NCBI GenBank assembly: GCA_964621525.1
Contig: CAZUMS010000002.1
Span: 76,827 to 140,826 of the forward strand
Source of the DNA: CAZMGV01 sp964621525 [NCBI: uncultured bacterium]
Lineage (GTDB): Bacteria > JAGRBM01
Length of the DNA stretch: 64,000 nucleotides
Direction of reading: 5' to 3'
Each line of letters starts with the position of its first letter. Position 1 is the stretch's first letter. The position numbers were made by a program, and so were the translations under genes. The notes beneath the pieces are model-generated. The model searched no databases and was not told the DNA's origin. It saw only the letters and a list, made by a program, of their open reading frames with translations. Shown here one piece after another: positions 26,274 through 34,694 of this stretch.

Positions 26274-27182
26274 TTACTTCTTCGACAGGTTCGACATGAC
26301 CGCCATGGTCGATTCCTGGATCGTCCGGCAGATCTTCGCGTTTGTGAAGTCGACGATCTTCGGGAAGTTTTCCTTGATCGTGTCGTAGTTGATCGGCTCC
26401 GTCACCTTCAGGCCGACGCCCGGGCTGCGGTACCAGGCGATCTTCGTGAAGTAACCGCCGCCCACTTCGAACGTGCCGCCGGTTTCCTTCGACTCTTCCG
26501 AGCAGAGATACGCGACGAGCGGGGAGACGAACTCCGGCTTCAGGTTTTCCAGCATCGGGGCCGGCATCACGGTCTCGGTCAGGCGCGAGCGCGCGATCGG
26601 GGCGATGATGTTGACGTTGATGTTGTTCTTCTTGCCTTCGTGGGCGAGCGTCTGGCCGAAGCCGATGAGGCCCATCTTGGCGGCCGAGTAGTTGGCCTGG
26701 CCGAAGTTGCCGTAGATGCCCGCGGCGGAGGCCGTCATGATGACGCGGCCGTAGTTCTGGTCCTTCATGCGGGGCCAGGCAGCCTTGGTCACGTAGTACG
26801 CGCCCGTGAGGTGCACGCCGATGATCGACAGCCAGTCATCGTCCGTCATCTTCGTGAACGAGACGTCCCGGAGGAAGCCGGCGTTGTTGATGACGATGTC
26901 GATCTTGCCGAACGCGTCGATGGCGCTCTTCACGACGGCGGCCGCGCCGTCGGCGGTCGAGATCGTGTCATAGTTGGCGACGGCTTCGCCGCCCTTGCCC
27001 TTGATCTCGTCGACGACCTTCTGGGCCGATGTCTTGTCGGCGCCTTCGCCCTTGAGCGAACCGCCGAGGTCGTTCACGACGACTTTCGCGCCGAGGCTCG
27101 AGAGCGTGAGCGAGTGGGAGCGGCCGAGCGCGCCGCCGCCTCCGGTGACAATGGCTACCCTGCCTTCAAGTGGTTTACCCAT
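26274..27182 (-). CDS. short-chain dehydrogenase, probable 3-hydroxyacyl-CoA dehydrogenase (MFE-2-like)
   Basis: The product is 302 aa. The Rossmann motif TGGGGALGRSHSL is followed by NDLGGSLKG, NNAGFLRD and the catalytic YSAAK, with Ser in MTASAAGIYG and Asn in VHLTGAYY. The NDLGG insert and the long helix around the cofactor site are typical of the dehydrogenase part of peroxisomal multifunctional enzyme type 2 and its bacterial relatives. They oxidise 3-hydroxyacyl-CoA with NAD. Residues 240-302 form a C-terminal extension beyond the usual SDR core. A 16-bp palindrome 55 bp upstream may be its operator. Confidence 0.88.
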   Translation of the reverse strand: MGKPLEGRVAIVTGGGGALGRSHSLTLSSLGAKVVVNDLGGSLKGEGADKTSAQKVVDEIKGKGGEAVANYDTISTADGAAAVVKSAIDAFGKIDIVINNAGFLRDVSFTKMTDDDWLSIIGVHLTGAYYVTKAAWPRMKDQNYGRVIMTASAAGIYGNFGQANYSAAKMGLIGFGQTLAHEGKKNNINVNIIAPIARSRLTETVMPAPMLENLKPEFVSPLVAYLCSEESKETGGTFEVGGGYFTKIAWYRSPGVGLKVTEPINYDTIKENFPKIVDFTNAKICRTIQESTMAVMSNLSKK

Positions 27183-27236
27183 GGACGAACTACTCCTTGA
27201 TGTGTTTTGTGCCGCCTGGCCTCCGGCTTTGGCCGG

Positions 27237-27252
27237 TTGACTGGCGAGTCAA
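27237..27252. promoter_or_regulatory. palindromic operator candidate upstream of SDR gene
   Basis: The perfect inverted repeat TTGACT-GGCG-AGTCAA lies 55 bp ahead of the SDR start. Its size and spacing suit a TetR-family regulator, the class that usually controls bacterial beta-oxidation genes. No such regulator gene is in the window. Confidence 0.5.
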
Positions 27253-27319
27253 TCTGGGCCCCTTTGTTAGTGAAGGGGTGGGGGGATGTCAACCGGTATT
27301 TTGAGCGGGGGTCTTAGGG

Positions 27320-27919
27320 CTATTTGGCGGGTCCGAACTTCCAGCCGCCACCGGAGAAGCTGCCCACGGGGAGTCCTTTGTCGTCGAGAAGCTGGATTGC
27401 GAGCAGCTCGGGATTGTCCTTGAGGCGGGGGATCTGTTTTTCCAGTTCCGCCCGGAGCTCGTCCGCCATGGGTCCGAATGGGAGCGTCTGGGCGCTCGTG
27501 CCCTTCACCGCCTGCGCGGTCGCTTTCACGGGACCTGACGGGGCTTCGTCCGCGAGCTCCACGAGCACCCAGTTCTTGCCCTGAAGGGCTGCCCATCTCA
27601 GGACCGCGAGCTGGGCCAGTGCCACCGGTGCCGTCGCCTGGGGCGTGGCAGCCGCCACGGGGACCGGGGCTGCCGCAGCCACTGGAACGGTAATCGCCGG
27701 GGCCGCAGCGGAAGGTTTCGCCTCCGGCAGAGGTTCGGACTTTTTCATCGTCGGGTCGATACGGTCCACCTGGCGGCCCACTTCGCCTGCCAGTTCACCT
27801 TCCATAAACTTACCGGCGAGGGGCTTGTGCTCCTTGCCGGGCTGGCCCTGCCAGCTGGTCTGCTTGCCGCAGGCAGAGAGGGTGACGGCGAGGGCCGCCA
27901 GGAGGGCGAGGGCTTTCAT
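27320..27919 (-). CDS. small lipoprotein of unknown function
   Basis: The product is 199 aa from the ATG at 27919, which overlaps the stop of the upstream gene (ATGA). A start 12 bp earlier is also in frame. The signal MKALALLAALAVTLSAC carries a clear lipobox with LSAC. After a KQTSWQGQPG segment comes a Pro/Ala/Val-rich linker (about 65-105) and a C-terminal half with LAVLRWAALQGKNWVLVELAD and LDDKGLPVGSFSGGGWKFG. I do not recognise the family. Downstream (27183-27319) there is a 6-bp hairpin, ccccttt...aagggg, without a T-run. Confidence 0.6.
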   Translation of the reverse strand: MKALALLAALAVTLSACGKQTSWQGQPGKEHKPLAGKFMEGELAGEVGRQVDRIDPTMKKSEPLPEAKPSAAAPAITVPVAAAAPVPVAAATPQATAPVALAQLAVLRWAALQGKNWVLVELADEAPSGPVKATAQAVKGTSAQTLPFGPMADELRAELEKQIPRLKDNPELLAIQLLDDKGLPVGSFSGGGWKFGPAK

Positions 27920-28632
27920 TTCAGTCTCCATTCGGTGCCGTAGAGAAATCCGCTGACTTCGGGCTTCACCTTCGGCCAGTTGTCCGCTTCGAGATACCCT
28001 TCGGTGAACTTCGACCCGAAGCCGATCCCGAGGAGGACACGCCGGTCGCCGGGGGCAGCGGGCACGGTCACGCGGAGGAGTCCCTCCAGCGTGAGCTCGT
28101 GATGGGCCCGGAGCGTATAGGTCTTGGGGACCAGAAACTGTTTCCCGGCGAACTGTGCGCCGTGGCTTTCCAGCGACCTGAACGTCTTTTTATCGTGGTT
28201 CTCCGGGCCTATCCAGGACTGCGTCCGGACGGTGAACTCGAAATAGTCCGAACGCTGGCCGTTCGCTTCGAGGAAGTCGATCTTCCTGAGGCCCGGTTTC
28301 GCCGGGTCGAAGGCGGCCGGAGTCCTGAGGCCGAACGCCGCACCGATGATCTCCAGCTCCGTGAGGAGGTATTTTTCGAGAAACGCCGGGGAGGGCGGAA
28401 GAGACTCTCCCGCCGGGAGTTCGCCGAGGCCGAACACCACCGCCGAATGGTATGCGGACGACTGCGGGTCGAAGCAGGTGCTGATGCCGTCCCTGCCCGC
28501 CGCGGGCCAGACGACCACATGACCCGTGGACGGTTCCACATCGAGATTCGGATGCCAGGCCGGCCCTCTCGGCGGGACCGTAATGGGCGGCTCCATCCGC
28601 CCTTTGGGCTTGAGAAAGTCGAGGAGGCGCAT
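27916..28632 (-). CDS. conserved-looking hypothetical protein, no signal peptide
   Basis: The product is 238 aa and soluble, beginning MRLLDFLKPKGRMEPP. Notable stretches are PAWHPNLDVEPSTGHVVVWP, YHSAVVFGLGELPAG and ADNWPKVKPEVSGFLYGTEW. No motif known to me is present. It is the gene directly after dapB (12 bp gap) and overlaps the lipoprotein gene by 4 bp, so it is transcribed with the lysine genes and coupled to a lipoprotein. That arrangement suggests the pair work together. A function cannot be assigned. Confidence 0.6.
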   Translation of the reverse strand: MRLLDFLKPKGRMEPPITVPPRGPAWHPNLDVEPSTGHVVVWPAAGRDGISTCFDPQSSAYHSAVVFGLGELPAGESLPPSPAFLEKYLLTELEIIGAAFGLRTPAAFDPAKPGLRKIDFLEANGQRSDYFEFTVRTQSWIGPENHDKKTFRSLESHGAQFAGKQFLVPKTYTLRAHHELTLEGLLRVTVPAAPGDRRVLLGIGFGSKFTEGYLEADNWPKVKPEVSGFLYGTEWRLK

Positions 28633-28644
28633 GAATTCCGAGCC

Positions 28645-29475
28645 CTAGCGCTTTTCCGGGCTGTTTTTCAGACCGAGGACGTCCTGCATATCGTAGAGGC
28701 CGGGTTTCTTCGAGGCTACCCACTTTGCCGAACGGACAGCGCCGCCCGCAAAATTGTCCCGGTTCGTGGCCCGGTGCGTGACCTCGATCCGTTCGCCCGC
28801 ACCTGCGAAATAGACCGTGTGCTCGCCCACGACGTCGCCGCCCCGGAGCGTCTGGATTCCGATCTCGCGCTTCGTGCGGGCGCCCACGTCGCCGTGCCGG
28901 GCGTAGACGGCGTCCTTTGCAAGGTCCCGTCCCGTGGCGTCGCAGAGAACCTGGGCGAGCCCGAGGGCCGTCCCGCTCGGGGCGTCCTTTTTCTGGTTGT
29001 GGTGCATCTCGACGATCTCGATATCGTAATCGGAGCCGAGAAGCTTCGCGGCCTGCTCCAGCAGCTTCATCTGCACGTTGACGCCGATGGAGAAGTTCGG
29101 GGCCATGACAACGGGGATCTTGCCCGCCGCCTTTTTCACGATGCGGATCCCGTCCGGCTTGATGCCGGTGGTGCCGAGCACGAGGGCGACCTTTCGGCGG
29201 ACGAGTTCATGGATGAGCCCGAGGGACGCTTCGGGCGTCGTGAAATCGATGATGACCTGTGCCCGCTTCAGAGCGACGGCGGGGTCGGGCGTGATCTTGA
29301 CGCCGATAGGCCCCTTGCCGATCAGCGGGCCCACGTCGTCCCCGAGACGGGGCGACAGCGGGTGCTCCAGCGCACCCACGATCTCGAAGTCCTTCGGGCT
29401 GGCCGCGAGCAGCGTCAGGTTGCGCTGCCCCATGCGGCCTCCGGCTCCGGCGACGGCAACCCGCACGCGGCTCAT
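28645..29475 (-). CDS. dapB: 4-hydroxy-tetrahydrodipicolinate reductase
   Basis: This is the second step of the diaminopimelate branch, the NAD(P)H-dependent reduction of the DapA product. The product is 276 aa from the ATG at 29475, which overlaps the dapA stop (ATGA). The frame continues far upstream inside dapA, but only as overlap. It has the Rossmann motif VAGAGGRMGQRN, GTTGIKPDG, APNFSIGVNVQMKL and the active-site EMHHNQKKDAPSGTA with His and Lys, then GEHTVYFAG. Length and motifs are canonical. Confidence 0.95.
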   Translation of the reverse strand: MSRVRVAVAGAGGRMGQRNLTLLAASPKDFEIVGALEHPLSPRLGDDVGPLIGKGPIGVKITPDPAVALKRAQVIIDFTTPEASLGLIHELVRRKVALVLGTTGIKPDGIRIVKKAAGKIPVVMAPNFSIGVNVQMKLLEQAAKLLGSDYDIEIVEMHHNQKKDAPSGTALGLAQVLCDATGRDLAKDAVYARHGDVGARTKREIGIQTLRGGDVVGEHTVYFAGAGERIEVTHRATNRDNFAGGAVRSAKWVASKKPGLYDMQDVLGLKNSPEKR

Positions 29476-30371
29476 CGGCGGCCGCCTTTCAGCTTGCCGA
29501 GCGCCTTGAGCTCCCTGGCGAGCACCTCGCGGGTTGCCTTCGAGGCGGGGTAGAGCGGCAGCCGCAGTTCGCCGGAATCGAGGCCCATCATCTCCAGCGC
29601 CGCCTTCACGACGATGGGATTCGTCTCCATGAACAGTGTCTTGGTCAGCGGGAACACCCGGTCGTGGAGCTTGCGCGCCTCGGCGTATTTGCCCTTGAGG
29701 CAGAGCGCGCAGAGGTCGCTGTATTCCTTCGGAAGCACGTTCGAGGTGGCGCAGATGACGCCCCGTGCGCCGAGCGCCATGAGCGGCAGCGTCAGCGTGT
29801 CGTCGCCCGCGAGCACGGCGAAGCGGTCGCCCGTGAGCGAACGCAGCTCCGAGATATAGTCCATGGAGCCCGAAGCATCCTTGAGCCCGGCAATGTTCCG
29901 GATCTCCGCGAGACGGGCCATCGTGGATGGCTGGATATTGATTCCGGTGCGGCCGGGGATGTTGTAGACGACCAGCGGGATATCGACCGCCTTCGCCACT
30001 TCCCGGTAGTGTTCGTACAGGCCGAGCTGGGTTGGCTTGTTGTAGTAGGGCGCGATCAGAAGGGCGCAATCTGCTCCGGCCTTTGCGGCGTTTTCGGTGA
30101 GGCGGATTGCCTCGGAGGTGCTGTTCGAGCCCGTTCCGGCCATGACCGTCACCCGGCCGGCGGCGATGGCGATGGTCAGCTCGATCACCCGGTCGTGCTC
30201 GTCGTGGGAGAGCGTGGCGCTCTCGCCCGTCGTGCCGCAGGGGACAAGCCCGGCGACGCCGGCCTTAATCTGCCGTTCGATCTGTTCGGCGAAGCGTCTC
30301 TCGTCGATCCGGCCGTTGCGGAACGGGGTGACGAGGGCGGCGTAGTTGCCTTCCAGTTTGAGGCGGGCCAT
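29472..30371 (-). CDS. dapA: 4-hydroxy-tetrahydrodipicolinate synthase
   Basis: DapA condenses pyruvate with aspartate semialdehyde. The product is 299 aa with a TIM barrel. VPCGTTGESATLSHDEH binds pyruvate, NIPGRTGINI supplies the catalytic tyrosine region YNIPGR, and IAGLKDASGSMDYI carries the Schiff-base lysine. It sits 6 bp after dapF and overlaps dapB. No regulatory element is visible between these genes, so the whole block is probably one transcript with lysA and perhaps argH. Confidence 0.95.
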   Translation of the reverse strand: MARLKLEGNYAALVTPFRNGRIDERRFAEQIERQIKAGVAGLVPCGTTGESATLSHDEHDRVIELTIAIAAGRVTVMAGTGSNSTSEAIRLTENAAKAGADCALLIAPYYNKPTQLGLYEHYREVAKAVDIPLVVYNIPGRTGINIQPSTMARLAEIRNIAGLKDASGSMDYISELRSLTGDRFAVLAGDDTLTLPLMALGARGVICATSNVLPKEYSDLCALCLKGKYAEARKLHDRVFPLTKTLFMETNPIVVKAALEMMGLDSGELRLPLYPASKATREVLARELKALGKLKGGRR

Positions 30372-30377
30372 GGCGGG

Positions 30378-31229
30378 TTACTCCAGCTCCGGCAGGTCGA
30401 GCCTGCCTTCGAAAACGGTGACGGCGGGTCCGGTCATGTAGACCCGGTTCGACTTCTCGTCCCAGCGGATCTTCAGGTCTCCGCCGGGCAGCTTCACGGT
30501 GACATCCCGGTCCGTGCGTCCGGTCCAGGCGGCGGCGACGGCCGTCGCGCAGGCACCGGTGCCGCAGGCGAGGGTTTCCCCAGCGCCCCGTTCCCAGACG
30601 CGCAGCCGGATCGTCCTGCGGTCCACGACCTCCGCGAATTCCACGTTGATCCGCTTCGGGAAGATGGGGTCCGTCTCCATCTTCGGTCCGAGCGACGTGA
30701 CCGGAGCATTGGCGGCCGAGGGGACGAAGTTCACGCAGTGAGGGTTGCCCATTGAGACGCAGGTGACGGTGCGCTTCTCGCCGGCGACGGTGAGTTCCCG
30801 GTCCCGGATCTCGCCGTCCACGGCGACAGGGATCTTCCGGCCGTCCAGCACCGGTTCGCCCATGTCCACTTCCACGAGATTGCCCACGATCCGGGGCCTG
30901 ATGATCCCGGCCATCGTATCGACGTTGAGGGTTTCCTTGGCGGAGATCTTGTGGTCTTTCACGTAGAGGGCGAAGCAGCGGATTCCGTTGCCGCACATCT
31001 CCACGACCGAGCCATCATTGTTGACGATCTCCATGCGGAGGTCGGCATCGCTGCGGCCCGCCTTGCCGACGAGCAGCATCTGGTCGAAACCGACGCCGAA
31101 ATTCCGGTGGCCGATCTTCGCAGCGGCCTTCTTGAGCCGTTCGAGCCGGTCGGGGGTGAAATCGCGCACGTCCACGACGACGAAGTCGTTTCCCGTGCCG
31201 TGCATCTTGGTAAAGGGCAGAGAAGCCAT
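30378..31229 (-). CDS. dapF: diaminopimelate epimerase
   Basis: The enzyme interconverts LL- and meso-diaminopimelate. The product is 283 aa. The two catalytic cysteines are visible in EMCGNGIRCFA and LACGTGACATA, the paired acid/base residues of the PLP-independent racemases. FTKMHGTGNDFVVVD at the N-terminus and GNPHCVNFV are family hallmarks. Between it and lysA (31230-31312) lies a GC-rich hairpin (ggctgc...gcagcc) without a T-run. Confidence 0.96.
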   Translation of the reverse strand: MASLPFTKMHGTGNDFVVVDVRDFTPDRLERLKKAAAKIGHRNFGVGFDQMLLVGKAGRSDADLRMEIVNNDGSVVEMCGNGIRCFALYVKDHKISAKETLNVDTMAGIIRPRIVGNLVEVDMGEPVLDGRKIPVAVDGEIRDRELTVAGEKRTVTCVSMGNPHCVNFVPSAANAPVTSLGPKMETDPIFPKRINVEFAEVVDRRTIRLRVWERGAGETLACGTGACATAVAAAWTGRTDRDVTVKLPGGDLKIRWDEKSNRVYMTGPAVTVFEGRLDLPELE

Positions 31230-31312
31230 GGCGGCAGACTGGTTTAGTGGCCCGGAAGGGGCGGTGCAAATGGGGGGCTGCCCCTCAGGGTGCAGCCGGG
31301 AACAAACTATTC

Positions 31313-32563
31313 TCAGAACTGCGAGATCGATTCGCCCCGGATCATGTCTTCCAGGGTCTCGCGTTTCCGGACGGTGGCAAACTTCTCTCCGTTCACCATG
31401 ATTTCCGCCGGGCGTGCGCGGGTGTTGTAGTTCGACGACATGGAAAAACCGTAGGCACCGGCGTCCAGGATGGCCACGAGGTCACCCTGCTCGACGGGCG
31501 GGAACTCGCGCCCGCTGGCGAAACAGTCGCCGCTCTCGCAGACCGGACCGACGATATCGACGGGCTTCCTGTCGGACTTCTTTTCCTTCACGGTGACGAT
31601 CTCATGATACGCCTCGTAGAGGGACGGCCGGATCAGGTCGTTCATGGCGGCGTCGAGGATGACGAAATCCTTGGCCTCGCCGTGCTTGTTGAAGATGACC
31701 TGCGTGACCAGCGCGCCGGATTTGCCCACGACGCGGCGGCCGGGCTCCATCACGATGGTGCAGCCGAGATCCTTCACCACACCGAGGACCGCACTGGCGT
31801 ATTCCTCGATGGTGGGCGGCTTTTCGTCCTTGTAGGAGATGCCGAGTCCGCCGCCGATATCGAGGTGCGTGACCTCGATTCCCTGCGAACGGAGCTCTTC
31901 CACCACGCCCCGGATGCGCTTCAGGGCATCCACGAACGGCTGGGTCGAGGTGAGCTGGGAGCCGATGTGGCAATCGACGCCGACGACCTTGATGCCCTTC
32001 ATCTTCGCCGCCTCGGCGTAGAGCTTGAGCGACTCCTGGATCGGGATGCCGAACTTCGCCTTTTTCATCCCGGTCGAGATGTAGGGGTGGGTCTTGGGAT
32101 CGACGTCCGGATTCACGCGGATCGAGATGGGGGCCTTGAGGTGCAGGCGCTCGGCGACTTCGTTGATCTTGTACAGTTCTTCGGCCGACTCCACGTTGAT
32201 CATCAGGATGCCGGTCTTGATGGCGTATTCGATCTCGGAGGCTTTCTTGCCTACGCCGGAGTAGACGACCTTTTTCGGATCCACACCCGCCTTGAGACCG
32301 CGGTACAGCTCGCCGCTCGAAACGATATCGAGTCCGCCGCCGTTCTGGATCACGGTGTTCAGGACCGCTAGGTTCGAGTTCGCCTTCATGCTGAAGGCGA
32401 CGAGGTTCGGCACCGCCTTGAAGGCGTTCTGGTAGCTTTTGACGTTTTCGGAGATGGCCGTCTTGCTGTAAACGTAGAACGGCGTTTCGATGGTTTCGGC
32501 GATCTTCGAAATGGGGACCTGCTCGCAGTAGAGTTCGGAATTCTTATAGGAGAACGGGTTCAT
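31313..32563 (-). CDS. lysA: diaminopimelate decarboxylase
   Basis: LysA makes lysine from meso-diaminopimelate using PLP. The product is 416 aa with an alanine-racemase-type barrel. The PLP lysine is in AFSMKANSNLAVL, the phosphate is held by GGGLGISY and EPGRRVVG, and the substrate-contacting Cys of the second subunit is in CESGDCFASGRE. HIGSQLTST is also canonical. The order lysA-dapF-dapA-dapB is typical of deltaproteobacteria. Confidence 0.96.
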   Translation of the reverse strand: MNPFSYKNSELYCEQVPISKIAETIETPFYVYSKTAISENVKSYQNAFKAVPNLVAFSMKANSNLAVLNTVIQNGGGLDIVSSGELYRGLKAGVDPKKVVYSGVGKKASEIEYAIKTGILMINVESAEELYKINEVAERLHLKAPISIRVNPDVDPKTHPYISTGMKKAKFGIPIQESLKLYAEAAKMKGIKVVGVDCHIGSQLTSTQPFVDALKRIRGVVEELRSQGIEVTHLDIGGGLGISYKDEKPPTIEEYASAVLGVVKDLGCTIVMEPGRRVVGKSGALVTQVIFNKHGEAKDFVILDAAMNDLIRPSLYEAYHEIVTVKEKKSDRKPVDIVGPVCESGDCFASGREFPPVEQGDLVAILDAGAYGFSMSSNYNTRARPAEIMVNGEKFATVRKRETLEDMIRGESISQF

Positions 32564-32665
32564 CGTGGGAACGGTTCCTTTCGCGCCGGGGGGAACCTCA
32601 CCAGTTCCGGCCCACGCGGGCAGAAATGAATTGTTTACAGAACGGTTTTTATGAATTCAACGGGG

Positions 32666-34090
32666 TTAACGCCGCCGGGCTTTGTTCAAAACGGTACGCC
32701 ACCTTGCGAGTTCACGCCGGACCTCGCTCCGGGCGGTGCCGCCGGTAATTTTGCGGGCATCCATGGCGTTCTCCGGCGTGAGGGCGGCGATCATCTTCCG
32801 GGAAATCGCGCTGCCGATACCCTTGAGATCCGCATCCGTCACCAGATCGAGTCTCTTGCCCGATTTTTCGGCGAAGCCGACCAGCCGGCCCACCTGTTCG
32901 TGCGCCTCCCGGAACGGCATCCCCTGTTTCACCAGCGCGTCGGCGAGGTCCGTGGCGAGGAGCAGCGGGTCGCCGACGGCTTCGCGCATCCGGGTCCGGT
33001 TGAACTTTGCCGTCCGGATCATCTTCGCCGCGAGCGAGAGGCCCGCCTGCCAGGTCTCCACGGCATCGAACAGGGGCTCCTTGTCCTCCTGAAGATCCCG
33101 GTTGTAGGTGAGCGGAAGTCCCTTCACAGCGACGGTGAGCGTGGCAAGTGCGCCGAAGACACGCCCGGCCTTGCCACGCATCAGTTCGGCGACGTCGGGA
33201 TTGCGCTTCTGCGGCATGAGCGAGGATCCGCTCGTGTAAGGTTCGGCGAGCCGGACGAAACCGAATTCGGCCGTAGACCAGAGGACCAGTTCTTCCGCCA
33301 GCCGCGAGAGGTGCAGCGCCGACAGGTTCGCGATGGAAAGCACTTCCATGATCCCGTCCCGGTCGGCGACGGCATCCATGGAGTTCGCCGTCACGCCGTC
33401 GAAGCCCAGTTCCTTCGCGACGCCTTCACGATCCAGCGGGTAGGGCGAGCCGGCGATGGCCCCCGAGCCGAGCGGCATCACATTGATGCGCCGGCGGGCG
33501 TCCTGCAGCCGCTCGCGGTCCCGCCAGAACATGTTCGCAAAGGCGAGCAGATGATGCCCGAGGCTCACCGGCTGGGCGCGCTGGAGATGCGTATAGCCGG
33601 GAAGAACCGTATCCGCGTTGACGGCGGCAGCCTCGACGAAGGCAGCGGCGAGGCCGGCGAGCAGGTCCGCCGTCCGGTCGATTTCGTCGCGCAGGTAGAG
33701 CCGTACGTCGACCGCCACCTGGTCGTTCCGGGACCGGGCCGTGTGCAGGCGCCCGCCTGCAGGACCGATCCGGCGGGTGAGCTCCCGCTCGATGTTCATA
33801 TGGACATCTTCGGCATCCGGGTCCCAGGTGAATTTTCCGGCTGCGATATCCCGCCGGATAGCCTCGAGCCCCCGGATAATCTTGCCCGCGTCGGCTGCGG
33901 GAATGATCCCCCGGCGGCCCAGCATCCGGGCGTGGGCGATGGAGCCCCGGATGTCGTGGAGGGCCAGTTTCGAGTCGAAATGGACCGATACCATGTAGGC
34001 TTCGGCTTCCGGATCGCGTCCTTCGGAGAACCGGCCGCCCCAGAGACGGGCCTGCTTGCGTGATGGCTTCTTTTGGGGGTGTTTCTTCAT
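32666..34090 (-). CDS. argH: argininosuccinate lyase
   Basis: This is the last step of arginine synthesis, cleaving argininosuccinate to arginine and fumarate. The product is 474 aa. It starts KQARLWGGRFSEGRDPEAEAY, the usual N-terminus after a Lys-rich leader. TARSRNDQVAVDVRLYLRD, GYTHLQRAQPVSLGHHLLAFA and the signature loop GSSLMPQKRNPD are all present. It is transcribed ahead of lysA with about 100 bp between them (32564-32665); that gap shows no terminator. It is divergent from a receiver gene. Confidence 0.96.
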   Translation of the reverse strand: MKKHPQKKPSRKQARLWGGRFSEGRDPEAEAYMVSVHFDSKLALHDIRGSIAHARMLGRRGIIPAADAGKIIRGLEAIRRDIAAGKFTWDPDAEDVHMNIERELTRRIGPAGGRLHTARSRNDQVAVDVRLYLRDEIDRTADLLAGLAAAFVEAAAVNADTVLPGYTHLQRAQPVSLGHHLLAFANMFWRDRERLQDARRRINVMPLGSGAIAGSPYPLDREGVAKELGFDGVTANSMDAVADRDGIMEVLSIANLSALHLSRLAEELVLWSTAEFGFVRLAEPYTSGSSLMPQKRNPDVAELMRGKAGRVFGALATLTVAVKGLPLTYNRDLQEDKEPLFDAVETWQAGLSLAAKMIRTAKFNRTRMREAVGDPLLLATDLADALVKQGMPFREAHEQVGRLVGFAEKSGKRLDLVTDADLKGIGSAISRKMIAALTPENAMDARKITGGTARSEVRRELARWRTVLNKARRR

Positions 34091-34215
34091 GGATCAGTCG
34101 CGCAGTAGTTGCCGGTTTCCCGCCGCGTCAAGACGGCTATTTTCGCCTGCCGGGCCTTTATAGCAGGTTTTCACCTAGCGTGTACGCGAAATTGGAGTTA
34201 GATTACAGATCCGCA

Positions 34216-34581
34216 ATGGCGAACATCCTGGTAGTGGACGACGCTCCCGAAACCCTGGCCATCATGAAGAAGGCCCTTGGGCTGATCGGTCATGCCGTCG
34301 CGACGTCCGAGAACCCCGAGAAAGCCCTTGAGCGTCTGGATGTCCAGAAGTTCGACCTGATCTTCCTCGACATCATGATGCCGAAGATGGACGGGCTTGA
34401 GCTCTGCCGCCGGATCCGCGAGGGCGAGACGAACCGGGACGCCAAGATCGTGATCTTCTCCGCCAAGAGCGATGCCGAACTGGTCAGGCTGGCCAAGAAA
34501 TTCGGCGCTGATTTCTACCTCGCCAAGCCCGCCCAGGTCGCCAAGATCCACGACATCACCCGGCGCATGCTGGGCGAATAA
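34216..34581 (+). CDS. orphan single-domain response regulator
   Basis: The product is 121 aa from the ATG at 34216, which coincides with the start of the receiver fold (MANILVVDD). The frame is open 52 codons upstream across the argH start region. It has D8/D9, phospho-acceptor D52 in LIFLDIMMP, Ser/Lys in FSAKSD and K104 in YLAKP. No kinase or output gene is next to it. It may be served by the CheA at 11012-13084 or by a distant kinase; sequence cannot decide. It ends at a strong bidirectional terminator. Confidence 0.88.
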   Translation: MANILVVDDAPETLAIMKKALGLIGHAVATSENPEKALERLDVQKFDLIFLDIMMPKMDGLELCRRIREGETNRDAKIVIFSAKSDAELVRLAKKFGADFYLAKPAQVAKIHDITRRMLGE

Positions 34582-34643
34582 CCACTCCGGGCCGGGCAGC
34601 TCCGGTTATGCATCCGCCGGGCGTGTATATGCGGTCCAAAGAA

Positions 34644-34669
34644 AAACCCCGCCGTTTCCGGCGGGGTTT
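34644..34669. terminator. bidirectional intrinsic terminator between convergent genes
   Basis: There is a perfect 11-bp stem, AAACCCCGCCG / CGGCGGGGTTT, with loop TTTC. It is flanked by T-rich sequence on the plus strand and by AAAAA on the left (TTTTT on the minus strand). It serves both the receiver gene (plus) and the porin gene (minus). Confidence 0.9.
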
Positions 34670-34694
34670 CCCTTTTGCCGAAGCGTGACGCGGC

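Noticed and set aside
28645-30069. N-terminal extension of DapB by about 198 residues
   Set aside because: It overlaps dapA in a different frame. The 4-bp start/stop overlap at 29475 explains the arrangement.
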